Shown one piece after another: positions 40,401 to 52,400 of a stretch of 64,000 bases of DNA (within the stretch, counting starts at the first letter, position 1; each line of letters begins with the position of its first letter). The DNA is from Epiperipatus broadwayi (taxonomy: Eukaryota; Onychophora; Udeonychophora; Euonychophora; Peripatidae), in the NCBI GenBank assembly GCA_028023455.1, contig JAQFVV010012394.1, forward strand, positions 22,090,900 through 22,154,899, read 5' to 3'. The translations under genes were made by a program, and so were the position numbers. The notes beneath the pieces were generated by a model. That model was not told the origin of the DNA. It saw only the letters and a list, made by a program, of their open reading frames with translations, and searched no databases.

Positions 40401-43400
40401 TATGTATTCAAGCACAAGTGCGTGTGCGGCACAACTGCTCCCAAAAGCTGTAATACAAATACAAATAGCTAACTAAAAATATTAAAACAGCTGAGCGCTT
40501 TCAAAGGATCTTGCCTTCATAATCATAGCTTGCTTACGTTTAAATTTATGCAAATATGCTAATTCCATCTTTTTGATAGAGAAAAACACGTGTCCTTCCT
40601 GTTTATGGCAGCGCTGTCGCGAGAGATAAATAAAGCCTCTTTGATCTTTCTTTTGAGGTCATGTCTCTCTCTACATACGATGGTAGGATTGTCCGGAATG
40701 CACTCATGGTGACTTGTGCACTGGTGCTGATAAAAAACTGAATAATTAGAAGGATCGTTGCGAGCTCTATTGTACGAATACCTGTGTTGTGCCAATCGTG
40801 TGGCCAGAGATGCCCTGCTTTCCCCATAATATGTGCCTTTGCAATGGTTATTTGGACAAGCAATGTTATATACTGTATGGGGGGTCTGTAACAGTGGAGT
40901 TTGATCTTTGGTATTGTTAATTAGATTGTTAGAATTTGGAGGGGTTCGAAAACAGAGCTGATATTTGTTGTTAAAGATGGAATGTAGTTTCTTGTGTAAG
41001 TTGGGTATGTATGGAAGTAATAACCTGGGTTTATCCTGTGTGGCGTGAGAGTTGAGAGGTTTATTCTGAATGTGTGAGATTTTTTTGTCGATGATGGATT
41101 GTCTGAAGCCTAAATTCAGTAGATCAAGAAACTACATTCCATCTTTAACAACAAATATCAGGTCTGTTTTCGAACCCCTCCAAATTCTAACAATCTAATT
41201 AACAATACCAAAGATCAAACTCCACTGTTACAGACCCCCCATACAGTATATAACATTGCTTGTCCAAATAACCATTGCAAAGGCACATATTATGGGGAAA
41301 GCAGGGCATCTCTGGCCACACGATTGGCACAACACAGGTATTCGTACAATAGAGCTCGCAACGATCCTTCTAATTATTCAGTTTTTTATCAGCACCAGTG
41401 CACAAGTCACCATGAGTGCATTCCGGACAATCCTACCATCGTATGTAGAGAGAGACATGACCTCAAAAGAAAGATCAAAGAGGCTTTATTTATCTCTCGC
41501 GACAGCGATGCCATAAAGAGGAAGGACACGTGTTTTTCTCTATCAAAAAGATGGAATTAGCATATTTGCATAAATTTAAACGTAAGCAAGCTATGATTAT
41601 GAAGGCAAGATCCTTTGAAAGCGCTCAGCTGTTTTAATATTTTTAGTTAGCTATTTGTATTTGTATTACAGCTTTTGGGAGCAGTTGTGCCGCACACGCA
41701 CTTGTGCTTGAATATAAATCACATAGTAACTGATAAATTTATGATTATAGTGTCATAATTGAAGGTCTTAATAAAGCCACTAGTGAATCTATCTCTTAGT
41801 TGGAATCATTATAAATTTGTTTATTTTATAAACAAAGCAAAACTCTCCATACAGTATAGCCACACTGTGCCAACCAGAGTAATCAATGAATGCCAGAAGG
41901 CTTGTGCATAAAATCCCTATCTAATGCCTACTCATCCAATATCCCCAGACTAGTTTCTGGCTTATGACCATCGTCAGTGAGGAGCTTCGGATCTGAGAGC
42001 ACTGCACCTAGATCTTAGGATCTAATGCAACCCTCCAGCACCCACCTTTTATCTCTACTTAACTACAAAACTATGAGAATGAAATTGAAAACACAAAAAT
42101 ATTTTTAATCTAAGCTCAATAGCTTATATAGTCATGGAGAGTTTTGCTTTGTTTATAAACAATTATGTGATAGTATAAGATAGTGATCATATGATGCTTA
42201 ATCGTTTATTTTATTAATAATTAAGCTGTCTGAAAATAAGTCCAGATATGAAGTAATAATAATTAATTTTTATAAATGAGCTTTATAACTAATCATTTCT
42301 TTAAAATTATTCTACAATTCACACTGAATGGTCTAAATGAAAATGTTCACATTTATACTAGCGTTATCCCAATAAATTTACAAAATCTCATTATCACTTA
42401 TTTTCAAATGATTATAAATATTATGTATTATAGATGTTTAAATAAAAATAAATAAATAAATAAAAACTTACCAGTTTCATCATTATGATTCTGGCCTTCT
42501 GGTTCTTCAGAAGATCTATTTTAAAAAAATAAACACTATTATAGTTTAAACAGAAATATCAAAAATTAAAAAATAAGTAAGTAAAATGTTTAACTTCAAA
42601 GTGTGTTTGTGTGTATATACTGTATATAGTAATGGTTTTAATGAGGACAAAAATAATTTACAGCTATTAAATATGTAATACCATGAATAGAAACCTATTT
42701 AGGAAGAAAATAAGTTTGAATACATTACTAAGACAATTCACATCCAAGATTCACAAAGATCATTTTAATAAGCCTGCATATAAACATCATTTGCTATATC
42801 AATGGCAATCGATTTTGTCAGATAAAAAATGATCTTTCTATGACAAAATAGTTTGACATTGACAAAACAAAAGATGGGGATTATTTATATGTTTATTTAA
42901 AGAATTCATTGGAAATCTTGGTTCAAAATTATCTCAATATGACTTTTATATGACAAAATAAATTGGCAAGAGTTATTTACAATTTATTTAAATAATATTA
43001 AATATTGCTATCACACTTATAACATAAAGCTGTATAATTAATATCAATTAGTCAATTAAAATGGCTGAGCACTTTCGAGAAACTGTACTTCTCATAATCA
43101 TAGCCAGTTCTGACTCGTTCGTTGAAATCATTCTATCAGTATAATATCCAAACTCTATGCAAATGAGTCAATTAGACCATCTTTTTGATATAGCAAAACA
43201 TGCTTCTTTACGATTGATGGTGAAGAAGTCCTCTGCTATGAAATAAGCCTCCTTTACCTTACGCTTAACATCATGCCTCTCAGTACAAACCAATTTTGCA
43301 GATGCGGGTTCAAACTCGTATCCTGATACTTTTTGATGTTGAACAAAAATTTAAATGCTTTTTTTTTTTTTGGAATTTTGCTTACAAATTGTATTAATAA

Positions 43401-46400
43401 TGTATTCAGACTTTTTGCTCCAAGAATAGGTTTATGATATACATATGCTGATAGAAGGAAATAATATAATAGTAAGAAAATCATTAGATATAAATTATTA
43501 GGAAATATATGTAAAACATTAAAATTGACAATCACATATAGCCTTCAAAAAATAGACAAGATTCTACAATGTCATCATTATTCCATACTTCAAGCTAAAT
43601 GTGAAAATATAACAATGAGTTCAGTCTTGTTGCACCATAATTAATAAATAAAAATGCTTAACCTCAATACAACCAGTTAAGACAAGATTCAAATTGTAGT
43701 TTGCATACAATGGGGGTGCATTTGCTTGTGTGTGGAAATTCGTTTCCGAAAAATATCAATTGTTATTAATAAAAAGTCTGTAGCAATCATGTAAATGTCA
43801 TTTCAGAAATATCGGTGTATTCTCTGCGATCCAAAAATGTTTCCGCCAGTTGTAACCATGATAATGAACACATCTACAACAAGTTAAAATTCAAATTAAA
43901 ATTATAAGAAGCTGTTATGATGATTTCCAAATCTGTTTATATATAAAAACTCCGTAAATCTACTTCCATATAGTCAAACTTAGATTTCATATATATAAAT
44001 AAAAACGGCCGTTAAATAATTCACTGCTCAGCAAAGATCTTTCTAATACTCCAGCCACCTCTCATCTTAATAACTTGTATGACTCTGCCCTTCATAGAAA
44101 AACATTGAAAAAGAAGGCTCTATTCACCAGATTTGCCAACTATTAAGATATTGGTGATTTTAGCAGTTTCAATCCTTGTTTTACCCTTTACCTACGAATA
44201 AATAAGTATTCATTTACTGATCAATATTAGATAATTAGGTGAGTCGGCTACCTAAAAATAAAATACGAATTTACTTTAGAATCTGAAAAAAAAATTTTTT
44301 TTAAATTTTACTGTGTAAATTCAAACCCCAGTTCATAGCATGACAATCACAAAGCAATCAAGTCCTTCATATATAAATCTTGAATCTAGATCACAATCGT
44401 ATTTAATAAAAACTCAATTATCTGTAACAAAATTAGTTTTTTATTACTCTCATATACGCTATGATCTTTTTGATTGGCTTTTCTATAAAGAAATCATAAA
44501 AAAAAAATGTTACTACTTCCTCTAAATGGTTTATTGAATGTATTGAACTTAATGTAATTAGAAGAGATTTAAACTCAGACTTTCAAACTCCCAGCAGCTA
44601 TTCACTCCATTCTATACAACCACTACACATGACCACATACATGTGAAAAAGCAAAATGATCTCCAATATACGTATGTTGTACTGAACCAGCACTCATCAT
44701 TTGGTCCAGATCATCATCTCCCAAACATATATATAATCAGTCCTCAGTTTATATTAAGATAGGTATAGAACTTTAGTTATATATATATATTTCAATATAT
44801 ATATTTATAGGCAGATTGCTAACCTGCTATATTTTGAAGAATTCCAACTAAGAGTAAGAAAATAACTAAGTTTTCCCACGATTGTGATTACATTAAAGAA
44901 TATTTTTCTTCCAGCTGTAGTTGTTTGATTTCAATAACCTGCTTATCCACTCTTTAATTATCATACTGAACCCAATCTAAAAGCATTTTCATTACTGAAT
45001 TTCTAGCAAATGCCATTGTTGAATTAGTAAATAAATAAAAAATGGTTTTCATCAAGAAGTTGAAATTACATGATCACCATCTCTTATACTAGCACATAAT
45101 TGTTATTAAACAAGGCAAAACTCTCCATACAGTAGTGCCACCCTGTGCCAACCAGAGTAATCAATGGATGCCATAAGACTTGTGCATAAAATCCCTATCT
45201 AGTGCCTACTCATCCAATATCCCCAGGCCACAAGCCAGAAACTAGTCTGGAGATATTGGGTGAGTAGGCACTAGATAGGGATTTTATTCACAAGCCTTCT
45301 GGCATCCATTGATTACTCTGGTTGGCACAGGGTGGTACTGTGTGGAGAGTTTTGCCTTGTTTAGGTTGAAATTACTCTAACCATATAATTATATATTCAT
45401 GAAAACATATACATTGGGTTGTGTCATGTATTATGATGTTGTTAATACCAAAGTTACAGTGACTTTCTGCCATCATCCAGGTTGTAGAGGTCATTCAAAA
45501 ATTTGACTTTTTTGCTTTCAACTTCTTTGCAATGATTTCTTCATTATCTGAACAAGGACAGGTGTGATTTTTCTAAAATGTCACTATGACATTACCAATT
45601 AGCAAATACATATATGGACAAACCTGAAATATGCTTTACCGTAAAAATCTTATGTTAATATATATAGAAAGAAAAACACACACATACATATGCATTCACA
45701 CCCTTAACATGAAAGTCAACACTTTAAATTTAAAATGTAAACTTACTGACTAACTGAATTGGAGAGTAAAAGAGGTTCTTGGGATGGTAACACTTCATAA
45801 CCTACAGCAATAAAAATAATTAAAATTGTTATATATTTTAAATAATATAAATAAATAGAGCTTTAGAGTTTTTGTTTTTATAAATATTTAACTATGATCT
45901 AAACTAAATGACATCTATTATTAAAATCTTCATTCCAAAATAACAAAAGTTAATGAAAACACAAATAAAATTTCCATTTTGTATATTGCCATTTCAATTT
46001 CACTTAGCTAGAGTAAAAAAAAAACTGTTTGATTTTATAATATTAGTCAAAATGTTGTAGTCTCTGGGGTTTGTCCCTGCCATCTTGTTTTAAATATCCG
46101 ATTAACATTAAAAACTAAACAAAATCTTTTTGTTTACTAATTTTCTTTTTATATGAAGAATTTTAAAGATAGTTTGCAAAAAATTTTTGAGTTTAAATTT
46201 AGTGGGATGATCTGAAAATCATTTAGCATTACGAATATAACATTAAATAGAATTTTCTTTGCTTAATTATATGATGTTAGTAATGTTTGCATCTAAATCT
46301 TGAAATGTTGAAGTTTGAGATGGAGAAATCAGCTCACGGTATGAAAATGTCAGGATCAATATCTGCCAGCTGTCAATTAAAGAACATTGTCTGGTACAAT

Positions 46401-49400
46401 TAAATGCAGTAGCTAAAGGTCTCTGACAGAAGGTGAACTGTCAATTCAGTGCTTAAACATCACACTATTACCAAGTAAGAAATCATTTGACATATATATT
46501 TTAAAAAAGCTTACTTTCAATACTAAAAAATATCATTTTCTATTACTTCTACATTGCTAAGATCTTAGGATCTAATGCAACCATTCAGCAGCCACCTTTT
46601 ATCTCTATTTCACTACAAAACTATGAGAATGAAATTGAAAACACAATAATATTTTCAATCTAAGCATTTTCAATCTAAGCTCAATAGGTTATATAGTCAT
46701 ATGGGTCTGAACTCAGTTCAAAACCCATACATTTTCAATCTCTTTTGGCTCTTTAACAACCATAGCCACCACTATCCTATTAGGCAGGACTGGTATTAAA
46801 CCACTAAACATCACATGATCATTATCTCTTATACTAGCACATAATTGTTATTAGACAAGGGAAAACTCTTCATATAGTAGTGCCACCCTGTGCCAACCAG
46901 AGTAATCAATGGATGCCAAAAGGCCTGTGATCATGACATGTTTAGTGGTTTAACACTAATCTTGCCTAATAGGATAGTAGTGGCTATGGTTGTTAAAGAG
47001 CCAAAGACACCAAAATCTATGGGTGCTGAACTGAGTTCAGACCCATATGACTATATAAGCTATTGAGCTTAGATTGAAAATATTGTTTTCAATTTCATTC
47101 TCATAGTTTTGTAGTTAAGTAGAGATAAAAGGTGGCTGCTGAAGGATTGCATTAGATCCTAAGATCTAGGTGCAGTGCTCTCAGATCCACGGCTCCTCAC
47201 TGACAAAGGCCACAAGCCTGAAACTAGTATGGGATATGAGTAGGCATTAGATAGGGATTTTATGTACAGGCCTTCTGGCATCCATTGATTACTTGGGTTG
47301 GCATAGGGTGGCACTACTATATGGAGAGGTTTGCCTTAAGTTAAATCTGTATTGTATATCAAGTTTTACAAATTAGGTAATGCTATTCATATAAACCTTC
47401 ATTTACCAACTCATAAGAAATTAAAATTGAAGCTTCTTCATTATTAAATTAATAATTATCAAAATGTACTATTCAACATACAAACAGCAGATACATGTTC
47501 TGATTATCTCAACCCCTTACTGCTGTATATTCAACTACACGGCTAAATGCTGACAAAATAACAAAAATGTAGATTGTAAGTTTTAAAACACAATATCAAA
47601 TAAAAGATGAATATATATTTATTTTACATTAATATACATCACATATTATATACAATTATGCCTTCTATAATTCCAATGACTCCTAACAACTGTCCACCCG
47701 GTAGTTATTCCCACACATATATCTACCTAACCATTCTGTATTTACTAATGTGATCAGATCAGTCTTGAATTTGAGGATTATTTCTCACTAAATGCTAGTA
47801 CTCCCTACAATTAAACACTAACCACTACTTCACTATTATCAGACCTGAGTAAATAACTAAACAATTGTTTATACTCACAGTCTGACTTTGCACAGTTCTC
47901 ATGAGCTTATGATGCATACACAAATAAAAATAAGATTGGAGTGATCTATTTAAGTTCCCTATCCGGCAGTTTGCACCTACAGAGGCTCGGTCTCTGGGAT
48001 GATGTCTCTCATAACAGAAAAGTTGCTACAACTTTTCCAACAGCTTTTTCTTTGGATCCTTTTTCCTGACCATCCCACAACACAACAGCACCAAGAAAAC
48101 GTTACTGTTCTTTTAAGCACCTTATTATAAAAAAGTAATAGCTATTTACATTAAGTTATCCCCCCCCCACCAGTACTGCATCTTTTCACAAATTATCCTC
48201 AACCTTTTAACTGTGTCAGTGTTCATTCCTTTCACCAGCAATTAGTCTTTCAAATATTGATTAAACTGATCCTTCCTCTGTATTCTTTTGTTTAATTATT
48301 TTAAAATAGCTTGATGCTTTAATTAAACAATACTAGCCTTTTCTATATTTAAATCATTAAGCCTTTCGGGCATTATTATTCACATTTCTTTTATCTATCA
48401 GCAATCTTTTTTCATTGCTTTTAAACTTACTATATCTTTCTATATTTAAGTTTCTATTCTTTCCTATTTTTTCTGGAGACACAAATCTTAGCTTTATAAA
48501 TACAAATTATGTTATTAAAGCAAATTTTTTACAAACTATAAGACTTATATATTAAAATCAATCATTGTAAGATTTAAGAGAAATTATATCCCTCCAAGAA
48601 CAGCCTAGAAGCCATTTCTAGTTAAATAATGGGTCCAATATTTCCAAAATTATTAGCTATCCCTTGTATTTTATCATCTAGCAAATCAGCCTTGAAATCC
48701 TTGCTTAGCTATGCATAAATAATTCAGACATTTTATTTAAATAACAATTTAATAGTTAGAATAATTGGAACAAAAAAAAATAGGAAAATAAAACTTTGCA
48801 ATATTTTAAAATTAACACATTTAATAGTAAATAACATTATTAGCATGGACACTTCCTCCTTAACAATTTCAGTCATTACTATCAATAAATATATAGATAC
48901 TTTAACCTGACGTGCTATGTCGCCACCAGATGGCACTGTGACACCATCAACAACTGGTCTGAAACCTGCAAGTGATAAATTTTTATATCAAAAAGTGGCT
49001 GAAAATCAACAAGTAAAAAAGCCCGAGGCTAGACATATAAAAACGCTGAAAATTGGCAAGTAAAAAATAAATTTATATCAAAAAGTGGCTGGAAATCTAC
49101 AAGTAAAAAAGTCCAAGGCTAGACATATAAAAATGCTGAAAATTGGTAAGTAAAAAATAAAGTTATATCAAAAAGTGCATGAAAATAAACTAAAAAAGCC
49201 CGAGGCTAGACATATCAAAATGCTGAAAATTGACGCGGTATATATTCAAGAAATATTGCAAAAGTCCAAATTTAAAAAAAACAAACACTCAAAATGCTAT
49301 AAAATTTAAAATTAATATATATATAGCTAAAAAATTAAAAAAAAAATAGCTGAAAATACGTTAACCCCCCCCCTCCCACAAGCAAAATTATCCACTTAAA

Positions 49401-52400
49401 TTGACAAGTAAAAATGCCTGACGCTGTATATATTCAAAAAATATTGCGAAAGTCATAATTTTAACAAAAAAAACAATTATAATGCTATAAAATTTAAAAT
49501 TAAAATATATATATATAGCTGAAAATGAAAAGCAATATACAAGAAACCATTAACAATGGTGAAAGGCAGGAAATGCAAAAACAGAATTTCATCAAATTAT
49601 TTATTAAGCTTCCAATTTGCATTTATCTGCAATGCATTCAAAAGCAATTATTTGGTCTCTGCTTTAAAATTATGGCATTATCATTTAAATTCGTCAAGCA
49701 GTACATAAAAAATAATTATCAGCGTAAAATATATCCCTATCACACAAAATAACTGAAATTCACAATTTACGTCTTAGGTGTAATACTTAAAAAATAAACG
49801 ATTATAAACATTATCAAATCATTTAAATTCATCAATATTTAAAAAAAAAAAAAAAGCAATATACAAAAAATAATTACCAATGTCTTTCCAGAAATTTCAA
49901 TGACTGCACTGTTTTCGTTTCAAGAAATTATTTTTCAAGCTGGGCCAGAAAAGGTATGAGTTCACATTTTGAAGATACAAAGATGATGTGTAATAAAAAA
50001 AAATATTTGCAGCATAACATTTTGAAGATACAAAGCTTTCGTGAAATAGAAAAAATTTTTGCAGCATAAAAATCCATTAGCTATCAAATAATAAAACGAA
50101 TTAAATATCCATTATCTTTTATAACTTTTTTTTTAAAATTATAACATTTCCCATTTAGCTTAGTAGGCACTTGACTGTTTTCAACATAAAAATCCATTAA
50201 AAAGGTTATTATTAAATTTAGAATTCACATTTTTAGAGAACAGAAGATTAAAAAATAGTGGTTATTTGAGTTAGAATATTATAATGTAGAAAATATAAAC
50301 TTTAGATCGATGGAATCTTAATAGCTTGCAAAATCGCATCAAATAGATTTTCATCATGATGCAGTCTTCACTACATGAATTCGCTTAAGTATGAATCCAA
50401 ATGATGTCAAGTAGTTCCCCTCTCTCGTTTATTGCACCATTTCAAAAGTCCCCAAAGTCTTTCTACATTCTAAGTATGTGCTCCTGTAGTGGGATCAACA
50501 AAATTGTATGAATGGTTTACTTTTAAATGCTGGTAACCTGCAGCATTCAATTCCTCAGTTTTGTAGGCTTTCCAACAATCAGAATATATGGAGGATCCTG
50601 GTGCTACATGTTCTTTAATGGCATCCAGAAGAACAGACGCTGTTCGACCAGGAATAGCAACAATAAAACACTCTTTGGTTTCCCTACATAAACCACCAAA
50701 TAACCATAGGTGCAGACGAATTCTACCCTGCTGGTTTTTGCATCTAGTAAATAAAGTTTCGTCTACCTCTACAATTTTCCCTGGGCCTCCAATTTTGCAG
50801 GATAGTCGAGATAGCAGACTTTCTTTACAGGCCTCTCTCAAATATTGCTTCCATGCAATGACAGTCTTGTTGTTCAAGTCCATATCCTTTTTTCCAGATT
50901 TGATGGTCAATTGGTCTGCACTCCAGTAGTAAATCAGTCAGATGGCTGTAACAAATGACAATTTGCAGCCTTCAAACCAGGTTCCTTTCCGAAGTGCTAT
51001 GGAACATTGACAAGCAGAAATGTTGCACTTCCATTGTGCCATTGGTCTAACAAAGTTTCATTTGATGCCCATTTGCACATACTTTTTGAATAGGCAGAAC
51101 ACTTTTATTTTGAAGGAACTCCACTGCTTCATATTCTGTTTTAGGAAGATCCCAAATTTTGATCATTTTGAATAGTAAAAACTGTAAAAAATTATGAAAA
51201 AGATGCTACTTCAATTTCGGTGGCTAATATTTCAGCGCGAGCTTTTTGAAGTGTTTCCCAAAAGTTTGTGCATGTTTATTGTTGTATTCATCTGTGTAAG
51301 AAAATAATCCACATTAACTCAGTCAAAAAATAAAAATAATCCCAACAACTTGTATTTCTAGCAGTACAAAAAAATTAACAAGAAATAAAACTAAACAGGT
51401 ATTTCAAAAGACTAATTCACTTACATTTTGGATTAAATTTGTCAGCTTTGGAAATTATATTTTTCTGTACAATGTCTATTACATCATATTTCATTAATGA
51501 GTAGAAACTGTGATCCAATATATTATGGTGCCATTATATTTCTTTTTTTTAATTTTTAATTGCCATATGTGTATAGATTTCATTCAGTATTTTCCTAAGA
51601 ACATGCGTATATGATGAAATGTTTAGGCAACTATTTATCAGTTTCTACCTTTTACGATTATGTTAAATGGTAATTTTAAAAATAGATTTGATTTACAGTG
51701 AGCACCGCCATTTTTCATTCATTCGGGAATGCTAATAAGTTTAACCTTAGAAAGCAAAATTTTAAAAAAAAGTTGTAAAAGATAATGGATATTTAATTCG
51801 TTTTATTATTTGATAGCTAATGGATTTTTATGCTGCAAATAATTTTTCTATTTCACAAAAGCCTTGTATCTTCAAAATGTTATGCTGCACATCTTTGTAA
51901 CTTCAAAATGTGAACTCATAGCTTTTCTAGCCCAGCTTGAAAAATAATTTCTTGAAACGAAAACAGTGCAATCATTGAAATTTCTGGAAAGACATTGGTA
52001 ATTATTTTTTGTATATTGCTTTTTTTTTTTTTAAATATTGATGAATTTAAATGATTTGATAATGTTTATAATCGGTTATTTTTTAAGTATTACACCTAAG
52101 ACGTAAATTGTGAATTTCAGTTATTTTGTGTGGTAGGGATATATTTTACGTTGATAATTATTTTTTATGTACTGCTTGACGAATTTAAATGATAATGCCA
52201 TAATTTTAAAGCAGAGACCAAATAATTGCTTTTGAATGCATTGCAGATAAATGCAAATTGGAAGCTTAATAAATAATTTGATGAAATTCTGTTTTTGCAC
52301 TTCCCGCCTTCCACCATTGTTAATGGTTTCTTTTATATTGCTTTTCATTTTCAGCTATATATATTTCTTTTAATTTTAAATTTTATAGCATTATGATTGT

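Larger units (their letters stand above)
40351..41725. mobile_element. Head-to-head pair of Penelope-like element 3' ends
   Basis: TATAAATCACATA occurs at 40351-40363 and 41713-41725, fitting a 13-bp target duplication. Between them two nearly identical copies of a Penelope-like 3' end face each other, with their 5' sides joined near 41104-41130. Both carry a GIY-YIG ORF and, after its stop, a three-stem RNA motif. Only a handful of differences separate the arms, so the insertion is young. Inverted partial dimers are known for Penelope-like elements. Confidence 0.8.

Noticed and set aside
40603-41516. 86-codon frames on both strands at 40603-40863 and 41256-41516, nearly identical in sequence
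   Set aside because: They are alternative-frame readings of the inverted GIY-YIG ORF and identical because of the palindrome. The true frame shows the family motifs.
50588-50929. 113-codon frame on the plus strand
   Set aside because: Antisense shadow of the transposase, whose motifs are on the minus strand.
49525-52348. Two 75-codon frames with almost the same product
   Set aside because: They lie in the two arms of the Merlin element and mirror each other. No similarity to a known protein, so they are a by-product of the inverted repeat.
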